Origin: Iamia sp038233075
Lineage (GTDB): Bacteria > Actinomycetota > Acidimicrobiia > Acidimicrobiales > Iamiaceae
Length of the DNA stretch: 64,000 bases
Assembly (NCBI GenBank): GCA_038233075.1
Contig: JBBSMQ010000010.1
Span: 66,913-130,912 of the forward strand
Direction of reading: 5' to 3'
Position 1 is the stretch's first letter; each line of letters begins with the position of its first letter. This document shows positions 17,981 through 26,467 of this stretch, piece after piece. The position numbers and the translations under genes are program-made. The notes beneath the pieces were generated by a model, which was not told where the DNA came from, searched no databases, and saw only the letters and a program-made list of their open reading frames with translations.

Positions 17981-18424
17981 GTGGTGGCGTTGGTCGGTTC
18001 CCTGATCGTGTCGGTGCTCCTCATGGGCATCGTCCTGGCCGTGGCCAAGCGCCGCACCGTCGGTGCCGAGCTCTCCTGGGGCGAGGCCATGGGGGCGGCG
18101 ACCTTCTCCTTCTTCGGCCTCTTCTGGATCTACGGCGTGGTCCCTCATCAGTGGCTGACCTGGGCCGAGAACGAGCTGGGCTGGCGCCCGGACCGCTACC
18201 TGGCGGGCCCCAGCGGCACCGGCGCCCTCACCGAGGTCCCCTTCAACGTGTCCTACGAGACCCTGGCCCACATCATCGCCGTGGTCATCTACACCGTCTT
18301 CCTCGGCCTCCACGTGACGATGTGGTCCGTCTGGCAGGGCCGAGGTGACAAGGCCGAGCGCAAGCGCAAGGCTCTGGAGGAGAAGACGACCGCCTACGGC
18401 CGCCCCCTGGCCCGAAAGGCCTGA
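17981..18424 (+). CDS. Small membrane protein heading the cytochrome bc operon
   Basis: The 147-residue protein has about three membrane segments: an N-terminal one (LIVSVLLMGIVLAVA), one near residues 40-60 (FSFFGLFWIYGVVPHQWL) and one near 105-125 (HIIAVVIYTVFLGLHVTMW), followed by a basic tail. I recognise no named family. Its place directly before ferredoxin, cytochrome b, Rieske and cytochrome c genes suggests a structural or assembly subunit of that complex. GTG at 17981 is chosen because AGGAGGT lies 9 bases upstream; earlier in-frame starts (ATG at 17936) would include the CRP-like site. Confidence 0.7.
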   Translation: MVALVGSLIVSVLLMGIVLAVAKRRTVGAELSWGEAMGAATFSFFGLFWIYGVVPHQWLTWAENELGWRPDRYLAGPSGTGALTEVPFNVSYETLAHIIAVVIYTVFLGLHVTMWSVWQGRGDKAERKRKALEEKTTAYGRPLARKA

Positions 18425-18475
18425 TCGCTCCCATGGCCCGTCCCGACCCCGACGCCTCCGCGGAGGTGACCTGAC

Positions 18476-18892
18476 ATGGCTCGCACCGATGCCAACCCGC
18501 CGATGCCGGAGTTCCGCGCTGATTACGTCCTCAAGGAGGTCGACGCGGACTACCTGGCCAAGGCGGTGAAGCCCAAGCAGTTCATCCACATCGACCAGTC
18601 CGAGTGCATCATGTGCGAGGGCTGCGTCGACATCTGCCCGTGGAAGTGCATCTTCATGGTGCGCCCCGACGCCATCGCCGAGGCCGAGGGCACCGAGCGC
18701 CCCGGCATCGACCCCAGCGACCACGTCATCTTCACCATCGACGACGACGTCTGCACCCGCTGCGCGCTGTGCGTCGATCGCTGCCCCACCGGCGTGATCA
18801 TCCTCGGCAAGGTGGGCCAGGCCGCGGCCGAGGGCGACGGCCACCAGCGGACCAACTCCTACGGGTACGGCTACGGGATGCGACTCGGATGA
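18476..18892 (+). CDS. 2[4Fe-4S] ferredoxin in the bc operon
   Basis: The 138-residue protein has two complete cluster motifs, CIMCEGCVDICP near residues 43-54 and CTRCALCVDRCP near 93-104, with a 38-residue spacer richer than in minimal ferredoxins and N- and C-terminal extensions. It carries no signal peptide or membrane span, so it is cytoplasmic. Within a quinol-cytochrome c operon it is unexpected: a role as a cytoplasmic electron entry or exit of the complex, or as donor to the EFG-less complex I encoded at 41829-52451, is inference. The ATG follows GGAGGTGACCTGAC. Confidence 0.9.
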   Translation: MARTDANPPMPEFRADYVLKEVDADYLAKAVKPKQFIHIDQSECIMCEGCVDICPWKCIFMVRPDAIAEAEGTERPGIDPSDHVIFTIDDDVCTRCALCVDRCPTGVIILGKVGQAAAEGDGHQRTNSYGYGYGMRLG

Positions 18893-18933
18893 GCGCCACC
18901 CCCACCCGCTCGACCCAGGAAGGGTGCTAGACG

Positions 18934-19713
18934 ATGGCCAAGACCATGCAGAACAAGGGCCGGGCGTCTCGCGTGATGGGCGACGTCAGCGACAAGGTGC
19001 AGGCCAGCCAGACCTGGAACTCCATCTTCCGCCCGGGTTCGATCTTCCGGAAGGGCTACACCGACAGCCCCCGGAACCGGTCCTACGTGATCATGAACTC
19101 GGTGCTGTACCACCTGCACCCGGTGAAGGTGAAGCGCCACGCCGTCAAGGTGTCCTACACCCTGTGCCTGGGCGGGCTGAGCTTCTTCCTGTTCATCCTG
19201 CTCACCGTCACCGGCATCTTCCTGATGTTCTTCTACCGGCCCACCGCGGCCCAGGCCTGGAACGACGTCTACGCCTTGCAGACCAACGTGGCCTTCGGCC
19301 TCCTGGTGCGGAACATGCACCGGTGGGCCGCGCACCTGATGGTGCTCTCGGTGTTCCTGCACATGGCCCGGGTCTTCTACCACGGGGCCTACAAGCCGCC
19401 CCGGGAGTTCAACTGGGTCATCGGCGTCATCCTCCTCACCCTCACCCTGCTGCTCAGCTTCACCGGCTACCTGCTGCCCTGGGACCAGCTGGCCCTGTGG
19501 GCGGTCACGGTGGGCACGAACATGATGGGCTACACCCCGGTGTTCGGGAACCAAGTGCGCTTCGCCCTCCTGGGCGGGGCCGAGATCGGCACCGACACCC
19601 TGTTGCGCTGGTACGTGCTGCACGTCCTGATGCTCCCGTTCGTGATCGTCATCTTCCTGGCGATCCACTTCTGGCGGGTGCGCAAGGACGGCGGCATCAG
19701 CGGTCCCCTGTAG
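18934..19713 (+). CDS. qcrB: Cytochrome b, b6-type N-terminal subunit
   Basis: The 259-residue protein is the four-helix, two-heme part of cytochrome b. Heme ligands are visible in NMHRWAAHLMVLSVFLHM (His pair 14 apart, helix B) and LHVLMLPFVIVIFLAIHFW (helix D). The helix D pair has 14 intervening residues, the spacing of cytochrome b6, not the 13 of mitochondrial cytochrome b. It carries the quinone-reducing side of a menaquinol-cytochrome c reductase. An amphipathic N-terminal stretch of about 70 residues precedes the first membrane helix. The C-terminal part of cytochrome b is encoded separately by the next gene, as in b6f and Firmicutes bc complexes. Confidence 0.92.
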   Translation: MAKTMQNKGRASRVMGDVSDKVQASQTWNSIFRPGSIFRKGYTDSPRNRSYVIMNSVLYHLHPVKVKRHAVKVSYTLCLGGLSFFLFILLTVTGIFLMFFYRPTAAQAWNDVYALQTNVAFGLLVRNMHRWAAHLMVLSVFLHMARVFYHGAYKPPREFNWVIGVILLTLTLLLSFTGYLLPWDQLALWAVTVGTNMMGYTPVFGNQVRFALLGGAEIGTDTLLRWYVLHVLMLPFVIVIFLAIHFWRVRKDGGISGPL

Positions 19714-19724
19714 GAGCCACAGCC

Positions 19725-20495
19725 ATGACCGAGATCCCCGAACACCTCCGCAAGCGAGCCGAGGCCGCCCGCCAGAAGGCTGCCGCCTCCGATGCCGGCG
19801 CTGACGCGCCCGCAGAGGGTGGTGGCGCCAGCGCCGAGGCCGACAGCCGCATCCCCGCGCACCTGCTGGAGCGGTCCAAGGCGGCCAAGGCCGGCTCGGG
19901 TCCGGGTGGCGGCGAGGCCGCCGGCATTGCGGTGGCCACCGCCGAGCCCGCCGGTGGCGGGGTCGCCACCGCCGCTCCGCCCGTGGCCGCGGGCCCCAGG
20001 GGCCACACCCAGCGCCTGTTGACGGTGGTCAAGTCCGGGTCCATCCAAGACGTCAAGGCCATGCCCCAGGACAAGGTCCACACCTGGCCCCACCTCCTGG
20101 CCGTGGAGTTCGTGGCCGCCCTGCTCTGCACCGCCTTCACCCTGATCTTCTCGATCTTCGTGAACGCCCCGCTGCTCACCCTGGCCAACCCCAACCAGAC
20201 CCCGAACCCCTCCAAGGCGCCCTGGTACTTCCTGGGCCTCCAGGAGCTGCTCACCATGTTCCACCCCATGGTGGCCGGGGTGACCATTCCGGGCATGGGC
20301 CTGTTCGCGCTGATCCTGGCGCCCTACACCGATCGCAACCCGTCCCACAAGCCCGAAGACCGCAAGTTCGCCATCTCGCTGTTCACGGTCTTCCTCATGT
20401 TCTGGGCCGTGCTCGTCATGATCGGCTCGTTCTTCCGAGGTCCGGGCCAGAACTTCGTCTTCCCCTGGGCCGATGGGCTCTTCTTCGAGCTGTAG
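19725..20495 (+). CDS. qcrC: Cytochrome b C-terminal subunit (subunit IV-like) with extended N-terminus
   Basis: The 256-residue protein has a hydrophilic N-terminus of about 120 residues, then three membrane helices, the subunit IV topology. The quinol-site motif that normally reads PEWY or PDWY is APWY here (SKAPWYFLGLQELL), as I recall from some divergent bc complexes. The N-terminus starts TEIPEHLRKR and contains a second similar stretch, RIPAHLLERSKAAK near residues 42-55; the cytochrome c at 16932-17723 starts with the same motif. The ATG follows GTAGGAGCC. The gene symbol follows the Bacillus convention and is provisional. Confidence 0.88.
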   Translation: MTEIPEHLRKRAEAARQKAAASDAGADAPAEGGGASAEADSRIPAHLLERSKAAKAGSGPGGGEAAGIAVATAEPAGGGVATAAPPVAAGPRGHTQRLLTVVKSGSIQDVKAMPQDKVHTWPHLLAVEFVAALLCTAFTLIFSIFVNAPLLTLANPNQTPNPSKAPWYFLGLQELLTMFHPMVAGVTIPGMGLFALILAPYTDRNPSHKPEDRKFAISLFTVFLMFWAVLVMIGSFFRGPGQNFVFPWADGLFFEL

Positions 20496-20507
20496 GAGGT
20501 CTTCCCC

Positions 20508-21377
20508 ATGTCCGTCGTGATCGTCCTCGCCATCCTCGCCCTCGTCCTGGGCGCGGCCGGCGCGCTCTTCGCCGCCCAACGCTCCCGCGACACCCAGCGG
20601 GCCGTGGGCCACCTGGCCCGCGAGACCAAGAGCCGTGACTCCGCCGCCGACCGGCGCGTCGCCACCGAGGAGGGCGCCACCGCCTCGAGCGGGCGCGAGC
20701 TCGAGCTGGCCACCGCTGAGGCCCGCCGGGGTGGCTCGGATCTGGTCAAGGCCGCCCCCTCGGCCCCTGTGGCGTGGGTCCCGCCGGATGAGGACGCCCT
20801 CGGCGTCACCCGTCGCCAGTTCATGAACCGCGGCATCATCGCCGGCTTCGGCCTGGGCATCGGGGCGTTCGCCCCGGCCGCGCTGGCCTTCCTCTGGCCC
20901 CAGGGCACCTCGGGCTTCGGCTCCAAGATCAGCGTGGGCAAGGTGGCCGAGCTCAAGGCCCAGATCCAGCAGAACGCTGGTTTCCTGTACTACCCCGAGG
21001 GCCGCATGTGGATCACCGAGTACCCGGCGGCGTCGCTCGACAACGCCAAGAAGGTGTACTCGCCCTCGGAGCTGGCCGGCATGGAGGCGGGCCTGGTGGC
21101 CCTCTACCAGAAGTGCCCCCACCTCGGCTGCCGCGTGCCCGAGTGCGCCACCTCGCAGTGGTTCGAGTGCCCGTGCCACGGCTCGCAGTACAACCGTGTC
21201 GGTGAGAAGAAGGCGGGCCCGGCGCCCCGCGGCCTGGACCGCTTCGCCATGGCCATCGAGGGCGACACCTTCACGGTGAACACCGGCCTCATCATCCAGG
21301 GTCCGGCCATCGGCACCAACACCACCGGCCAGGAGGCCGAGGGCCCCCACTGCATCTCCGGGGGCGAAGCGCACTGA
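20508..21377 (+). CDS. qcrA: Rieske [2Fe-2S] protein of the bc complex
   Basis: The 289-residue protein transfers electrons from quinol to cytochrome c. Cluster ligands are in CPHLGC near residue 203 and CPCHGS near 223; the usual Thr of CTHLGC is Pro. There is an N-terminal membrane helix (VIVLAILALVLGAAGALFAA) and a second hydrophobic stretch after TRRQFMNRG near residue 103, which resembles a twin-arginine signal. Two hydrophobic helices before the cluster domain differ from the single-helix Rieske proteins but fit the multi-helix actinobacterial type. The stop overlaps the next ATG by one base. Confidence 0.92.
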   Translation: MSVVIVLAILALVLGAAGALFAAQRSRDTQRAVGHLARETKSRDSAADRRVATEEGATASSGRELELATAEARRGGSDLVKAAPSAPVAWVPPDEDALGVTRRQFMNRGIIAGFGLGIGAFAPAALAFLWPQGTSGFGSKISVGKVAELKAQIQQNAGFLYYPEGRMWITEYPAASLDNAKKVYSPSELAGMEAGLVALYQKCPHLGCRVPECATSQWFECPCHGSQYNRVGEKKAGPAPRGLDRFAMAIEGDTFTVNTGLIIQGPAIGTNTTGQEAEGPHCISGGEAH

Positions 21378-22510
21378 TGCTGCTGGCCAGCACCCAATCC
21401 ACCATCGGCGGCATCGTCCTCTTCGCCGCCCTCGTCATCGTCGTCACCTACGCGGGGATCAACATCCGCCAGGGGCGGGCCGAGGTCGGTTCCGAGATCG
21501 AGCTGGCCGCCAACCGCAGCACCCCCTACACCGACGAGGAGCTGGAGGGCAAGCGCCTCGACCGCGTGCTGCTGGCCGGGCTCATCGGCCTGTTCGTGGT
21601 GGCCATCGCCCTCGCCCTCTACTTCCTCAACGAACCCGGCCGTCAGGCCGGTGCCCGCGAGAACTTCAAGGACACCTTCGCCGCCCGCGGCGCGGACATG
21701 TTCGAGACCACCGAGAACGGTGGGTTCAACTGCGCCTTCTGCCACGGCGGCATGGATGCCAAGGGCGGCATCGTGCCCTTCACCATCACCGACGCCAACG
21801 GCCAGTTCGTCGAGCAGGTGGAGTGGAAGGGCCCGGCGCTCGACACCGTGCTGCTCCGCTACAGCCGCGAGGAGGTGCGCTACGTGCTCACCTACGGCCG
21901 GACCTACTCGCCCATGCCGGCGTGGGGCGTCAAGGGTGGCGGGCCGCTCAACGACCAGCAGCTGCAGAACCTGATCGACTACCTGGAGACCATCCAGATC
22001 ACCCCCGAGGAGTCCCAGGCCCAGGTGCCCGACGCCCTCGCCGAGGAGATGGCGGCGGCCGAGGAGGCTGGCGTGCCCTACGCCAGCGAGGGCGAGGCCC
22101 TCTTCAACCTCGGCTACTACACCAACTTCGCCGGCGGGGCCTACTCCTGCGGCCGGTGCCACACCACCGGCTGGTCCTACAACCAGAAGGGCCCCGACGG
22201 CAACGGCGCCCTCGGTCCCGCGCTGCGGGGCGGGGTGAGCACCACCCGCTTCCCGGGGCCCATCACCGGCTCCGAGCAGCAGGTCGACTTCGTCTGCGCC
22301 GGCAGCGAAAGGGGTGTCAACTACGGCCGCAACGGGCAGGGCACCGGGCGCATGCCCGGCTTCTGCCAGACGCCCGCGGCCGTCGACAACCCGCTCGAGT
22401 CGGGCGAGGTCGGGGTCATCCCCCAGGACCCGTCGGACCCCGACACCGTCGGGGGCCAGTACTCCAAGGAGGACGTCGAGAAGATCGTCCGGTACGAGAG
22501 GGGCCTGTGA
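21377..22510 (+). CDS. Membrane-bound diheme cytochrome c
   Basis: The 377-residue protein has two membrane helices near residues 9-25 and 66-86, then two cytochrome c domains with heme sites CAFCHG near 118 and CGRCHT near 258. Likely Met ligands lie in YSPMPAWG and GRMPGFC. It probably accepts electrons from the Rieske protein and passes them to the separate monoheme cytochrome or to a terminal oxidase, which is not in the window. The second domain contains two further cysteines (FVCAGS, GFCQTP) that could form a disulfide. The start is the ATG at the Rieske stop (TGATG). Confidence 0.9.
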   Translation: MLLASTQSTIGGIVLFAALVIVVTYAGINIRQGRAEVGSEIELAANRSTPYTDEELEGKRLDRVLLAGLIGLFVVAIALALYFLNEPGRQAGARENFKDTFAARGADMFETTENGGFNCAFCHGGMDAKGGIVPFTITDANGQFVEQVEWKGPALDTVLLRYSREEVRYVLTYGRTYSPMPAWGVKGGGPLNDQQLQNLIDYLETIQITPEESQAQVPDALAEEMAAAEEAGVPYASEGEALFNLGYYTNFAGGAYSCGRCHTTGWSYNQKGPDGNGALGPALRGGVSTTRFPGPITGSEQQVDFVCAGSERGVNYGRNGQGTGRMPGFCQTPAAVDNPLESGEVGVIPQDPSDPDTVGGQYSKEDVEKIVRYERGL

Positions 22511-22514
22511 CACC

Positions 22515-23456
22515 GTGGATCTGATGCTTGCCGCCCTCTCCTGGGACCCGGGATTCCGCGGCATCCTCGTCGTGGCCGTCGGCGTCCTCGTCCTCGGCGG
22601 CTCCGTCTACCTGCTGCTGGCCACCAACAGCGGCCCCCGCCTGGGGTTCCTCATCGCCCTCACCGGCCTGGCCGGCTGGATGACGATCATGGGCTTCGTC
22701 TGGGCCATCTACGGCATCGGCTACCAGGGGCGGATGTCGACCTGGGAGGTCGAGGAGATCAACTACGGCAACATCGCTGCCGCCAACACCGTGGTGGCCC
22801 GCAGCGTCCCCTCTCAGGAGGAGATCCCCGACGCTCGGTCCCTGATCGAGGGCAACCCCACCCTCGAGCAGCAGTTCCCCGACGACCCCACCATTCGGGA
22901 GCCGCAGATCGGTGACCTGCTGAGCGTCGATCCGGCCATCGCCGACGACCCCGCGCTCGAGGGCATCGCCAACACCGATCAGGGCTGGGAGCTGCTCGGC
23001 GCCGCCGACGCCGGTGAGGCGGCGGCGGCCGCCTCGGCCTACCTCGTCGACGAACGGGGCCTGTACGACTCCGCCTCGGATTACGTCGTGCTCGACACCT
23101 GGAGCAAGGGGGGCAAGGACGACCGCACCGACGACTCCGCCATCGGCCGCGTCCTGTTCAAGGCCAAGCGCATCGTCACCTGGCCCCTCGGCCACCCCAC
23201 CCAAACGGCCGTGGTCCAGGTGCAGCAGGTGATCCCCCGCGAGGAGGTGCCCGGTCAGCCCCCGCCCACCCCGGTGGCCGACCCCGACGCCCCTGTGATC
23301 TCGGTGGTGATGCTCCGTGACCTGGGGTCGCGCCGCCTGCCCGCCACCGGCGTGGCCATCTTCTCCGGCGTCGTGTTCGCCGTCTGCTGCGAGTCGCTGC
23401 ACCGACGCGACAAGCTGGTGCGCGAGGCGCGGGCGGCCGCCGCCGCCGGGAGCTAG
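22515..23456 (+). CDS. Unknown membrane protein at the end of the bc operon
   Basis: The 313-residue protein has two N-terminal membrane helices (about residues 15-35 and 42-66), a long external acidic region and one C-terminal helix near 275-295 (TGVAIFSGVVFAVCCESL). I recognise no named domain or cofactor site. Its position between the diheme cytochrome and nuoA, with a 4-base gap from the bc genes and 2 bases before nuoA, suggests a structural or assembly role for one of these complexes. GTG at 22515 lies 12 bases from GAGAGGGG; ATG at 22524 is the alternative. Confidence 0.65.
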   Translation: MDLMLAALSWDPGFRGILVVAVGVLVLGGSVYLLLATNSGPRLGFLIALTGLAGWMTIMGFVWAIYGIGYQGRMSTWEVEEINYGNIAAANTVVARSVPSQEEIPDARSLIEGNPTLEQQFPDDPTIREPQIGDLLSVDPAIADDPALEGIANTDQGWELLGAADAGEAAAAASAYLVDERGLYDSASDYVVLDTWSKGGKDDRTDDSAIGRVLFKAKRIVTWPLGHPTQTAVVQVQQVIPREEVPGQPPPTPVADPDAPVISVVMLRDLGSRRLPATGVAIFSGVVFAVCCESLHRRDKLVREARAAAAAGS

Positions 23457-23458
23457 GC

Positions 23459-23956
23459 GTGGGCCAGTACCTGCCCGTCGTCACGCTGGCCGTCCTAGCC
23501 GTCCTGTTCGCCGGCGTCAGTCGCGTCGCCTCGGGCCTGCTGGCCCCCCGCCGTCCCAACCCCGCCAAGAGCGCGCCCTACGAGTGCGGCATCGTGCCCT
23601 CCCGGGAGCCACCCGAGCGCTTCCCGGTGCGCTTCTACCTGGTCGCCATGATCTTCATCGTGTTCGACATCGAGGTGGTGTTCCTCTACCCCTACGCGGT
23701 GATCCACCGGGAGCTGGGGCTGTTCGGCCTGGCCGAGGTCATCCTCTTTGCGGTGATCGTGTTCGCCTCGTTCCTCTTCCTCGTGTCCAACGGAGCCCTC
23801 AGCTGGGGTCCGACGCAGCGAGAGAGGCCCGTCGACGACGGGATGGTGTCGTTGGCCCGGACCCCGTCCACCACCATCCGCCGCGTCGGCCACGACGGAC
23901 GTCTGGCACCCGAGGAGCGCGCCGATCACCCGACCGGAGACGAGGAGGCGGCCTGA
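23459..23956 (+). CDS. nuoA: NADH-quinone oxidoreductase subunit A, operon 1
   Basis: This is a three-helix membrane subunit of complex I that helps couple the quinone chamber to the membrane arm. The family-specific loop PYECGIVPSREPPERFPVRF and the acidic FDIEVVFLYPYAV helix are clear. At 165 residues it is about 40 longer than usual owing to a hydrophilic C-terminal tail. The start is GTG, two bases after the preceding stop, and the stop overlaps nuoB by ATGA. It opens a complete nuoABCDEFGHIJKLMN operon that runs on from the bc genes. Confidence 0.93.
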   Translation: MGQYLPVVTLAVLAVLFAGVSRVASGLLAPRRPNPAKSAPYECGIVPSREPPERFPVRFYLVAMIFIVFDIEVVFLYPYAVIHRELGLFGLAEVILFAVIVFASFLFLVSNGALSWGPTQRERPVDDGMVSLARTPSTTIRRVGHDGRLAPEERADHPTGDEEAA

Positions 23957-24531
23957 TGGGCTGGGACATGCAGCAGGGTCTAGAGGGTCTGGACCACAAC
24001 GTGGTGACCGCCAAGGTCGAGGATCTGGTCCAGTGGGCCCGCAAGTCCTCGCTCATGCCCGCCACCTTCGGCTTGGCGTGCTGCGCCCTGGAGATGATGG
24101 GCACCGGCGCGTCCCACTACGACCTGGCCCGCTTCGGCATGGAGGTCTTCCGCGCCTCGCCCCGGCAGGCCGATCTCATGATCGTGGCCGGCCGGGTGTC
24201 GCAGAAGATGGCCCCGGTGCTGCGTCAGGTGTACGACCAGATGATGGAGCCCAAGTGGGTGCTGTCCATGGGCGTCTGCGCTAGCTCCGGGGGCATGTTC
24301 AACAACTACGCCATCGTCCAGGGCGTCGACCAGATCGTCCCCGTCGATGCCTACGCCCCTGGGTGCCCGCCGGGACCCGAGACGTTGATCCACGCCATCA
24401 ACACCATCCACGAGAAGATCCAGGACGGGGAGCTGCTCCGTCGCCGGGAGCAGTCCGGCGCCGGCGCCGGGCTGGTCGTCGACCAGCGCGACGGCCAGGA
24501 CGCTCCGGTCCTCCTTCGTGGGACGACCTGA
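23956..24531 (+). CDS. nuoB: NADH-quinone oxidoreductase subunit B, operon 1
   Basis: NuoB holds cluster N2, the terminal [4Fe-4S] donor to quinone. All four cysteine ligands are seen: the tandem pair in GLACCALEMMG near residue 37, GVCASSG near 102 and PGCPPGPE near 132. The protein has 191 residues with a short hydrophilic tail. The ATG overlaps the nuoA stop. Compared with the second copy at 42229, the loop after the third Cys is ASSGGMF instead of ANCGGPY, which separates the two enzymes. Confidence 0.96.
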   Translation: MGWDMQQGLEGLDHNVVTAKVEDLVQWARKSSLMPATFGLACCALEMMGTGASHYDLARFGMEVFRASPRQADLMIVAGRVSQKMAPVLRQVYDQMMEPKWVLSMGVCASSGGMFNNYAIVQGVDQIVPVDAYAPGCPPGPETLIHAINTIHEKIQDGELLRRREQSGAGAGLVVDQRDGQDAPVLLRGTT

Positions 24532-24533
24532 TC

Positions 24534-25091
24534 GTGGCCGATGCTCCGGACGCGGCCCCCGATGGCGAGGAGCCAGAGGGTGCCGTCGATGGTGAGGAGA
24601 CAGACGCCGCCGCCACCACCATCCACGGCGCGCCGACCACCGAGGCATTCGGGGAGACGACCCTCCACCCCGCTCGGGATGACCTGCTCGACATCGTCGG
24701 CGCGCTCCGGGAGGAGGGCTGGCTCATGTGCCTCGACGTCACCGCCGTCGACCACCTGGCCAACGCCGCCCCCCGGAACCTGCCCGACGGAACGACCCCG
24801 GAGCGCTTCGAGGTGGTGGTGCTGCTCATCAACCACCGCGAGGCCCGGCGGCTCAGGGTGAAGGTGCAGGTGCCGGAGGACGATCCGGTGGTGCCGTCGC
24901 TGTACGCCATGCACCCCGGCGCCGACACCATGGAGCGCGAGGTGTTCGACATGTTCGGGATCCGCTTCGACGGCCACCCCGATCTGACCCGCATCCTCAT
25001 GCCCGAGGACTGGGACGGCCATCCGCTGCGCAAGGACTACGCGGTGGGCCGCATCCCCGTGCAGTTCAAGGGCGACCCGGGACCGAGGTGA
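24534..25091 (+). CDS. nuoC: NADH-quinone oxidoreductase subunit C, operon 1
   Basis: NuoC is the 30-kDa-type peripheral subunit that supports NuoD and NuoB. The signature EREVFDMFGIRFDGHPDLTR and the final HPLRKDYAVG are present. The 185-residue protein begins with about 35 acidic residues not found in the core family. GTG at 24534, two bases after the nuoB stop, is the most upstream reasonable start; a later start cannot be excluded. Confidence 0.94.
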   Translation: MADAPDAAPDGEEPEGAVDGEETDAAATTIHGAPTTEAFGETTLHPARDDLLDIVGALREEGWLMCLDVTAVDHLANAAPRNLPDGTTPERFEVVVLLINHREARRLRVKVQVPEDDPVVPSLYAMHPGADTMEREVFDMFGIRFDGHPDLTRILMPEDWDGHPLRKDYAVGRIPVQFKGDPGPR

Positions 25092-25098
25092 GCCGCCC

Positions 25099-26448
25099 AT
25101 GACCGCCACCACCGACACCACCGACACCGCCACCGACGGAGCCATCACCGACGAGGGCGCGCAGAAGATGGAGCCCCGGCCCGTGGCCGGCGGCCCCGAG
25201 GTGCTGCGCGAGAGCGGCAGTGTCCTGCGCTACTCCGAGGCCGAGGTGGCGGCCCTGAGCGAGGCCGAGCCCGAGCCCGACGCAGCCACCACCACCATCA
25301 TGAACATGGGGCCCCAGCACCCCTCCACCCACGGGGTGCTGCGCCTCATGCTCGAGCTCGACGGCGAGCGGGTGGTGCGCATCAAGCCCGTCCTCGGCTA
25401 CCTCCACACCGGCATGGAGAAGACCGGCGAGCAGCTGACCTACCTCCAGGGCCCGACCAACGTCACCCGCATGGACTACGCGGCCCCGCTGTTCAACGAG
25501 CTGGTCTTCTCCCTCACCACCGAGAAGCTGCTCGGGGTCGAGGTCCCCGAGCGCGCCACCTGGATCCGGATGCTGCTCTGCGAGCTCAATCGCGTCAGCT
25601 CCAACTTCCTCTTCTTCGCCACCAACGGCATGGACGTGGGTGCGGTCTCCATGCTCCTGTACGGCTGGCGGGAACGGGAGGAGGTCCTCCGGGTCCTCGA
25701 GACCTTCACCGGCCTGCGGATGAACCACAACTTCATCCGCCCCGGGGGCGTGGCCGCTGACCTCCCCGACGGGTGGGAAGGTGAGATCGAGGCGCTGCTG
25801 GAGATGCTCCCGCCTCGCCTCGACGAGTACGACACCCTGCTGACCGACCAGCCCATCTACCGCGATCGCCTCCAGGGGGTGGGGATCATCACCACCGAGG
25901 AGGCCCTGGCCCTGGGAGCCACCGGGCCGATCCTTCGGTCCACCGGCTACGCCTGGGACCTGCGCCGGGCCATGCCGTACCTGGCCTACGACGAGGTCGA
26001 CTTCGATGTCATCGTCGGCTCCTACGGCGACTGCTTCGACCGCTACTCCATCCGCATGGCCGAGACCCGTGAGTCGCTGCGCATCATCAGCCAGATCCTC
26101 GGGCGCATGCCGTCGGGCGACTACCGCGTCCAGGACAAGAAGGTCACACCCCCGCCCCGCGCCCGCATCGACGAGTCGATGGAAGCGCTCATCCACCACT
26201 TCAAGATCTTCACCGAGGGCTTCCAGGTGCCGGTGGGCGAGGCCTACGCCGCGGTCGAATCCCCCCGGGGGGAGCTGGGCTGTTACCTGGTGAGCGACGG
26301 CAGCGCCCGCCCCTACCGGATGCGGATCCGCCCCCCGTCGTTCGTCAACCTCCAGACCTTGCCGCACATGATGCGCGACGGCCTGATCGCGGACGCCGTG
26401 GCCATCATCTCCTCCGTCGACCCCATCATGGGAGAAGTCGACCGATGA
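25099..26448 (+). CDS. nuoD: NADH-quinone oxidoreductase subunit D, operon 1
   Basis: NuoD forms the quinone pocket with NuoB. GPQHPSTHGVLRLMLELDGE with the quinone-contacting His and the C-terminal RIRPPSFVNLQTL and GEVDR segments are clear. The 449-residue protein has a 65-residue acidic N-terminal extension. At the site methylated by NDUFAF7 in mitochondria (HRG), this copy has Thr104 (GYLHTGMEK), as in Thermus-type enzymes, while the second NuoD keeps Arg. The ATG lies 7 bases after nuoC. Confidence 0.96.
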   Translation: MTATTDTTDTATDGAITDEGAQKMEPRPVAGGPEVLRESGSVLRYSEAEVAALSEAEPEPDAATTTIMNMGPQHPSTHGVLRLMLELDGERVVRIKPVLGYLHTGMEKTGEQLTYLQGPTNVTRMDYAAPLFNELVFSLTTEKLLGVEVPERATWIRMLLCELNRVSSNFLFFATNGMDVGAVSMLLYGWREREEVLRVLETFTGLRMNHNFIRPGGVAADLPDGWEGEIEALLEMLPPRLDEYDTLLTDQPIYRDRLQGVGIITTEEALALGATGPILRSTGYAWDLRRAMPYLAYDEVDFDVIVGSYGDCFDRYSIRMAETRESLRIISQILGRMPSGDYRVQDKKVTPPPRARIDESMEALIHHFKIFTEGFQVPVGEAYAAVESPRGELGCYLVSDGSARPYRMRIRPPSFVNLQTLPHMMRDGLIADAVAIISSVDPIMGEVDR

Positions 26449-26467
26449 GCAGCGGGCTGTCGGTTTC

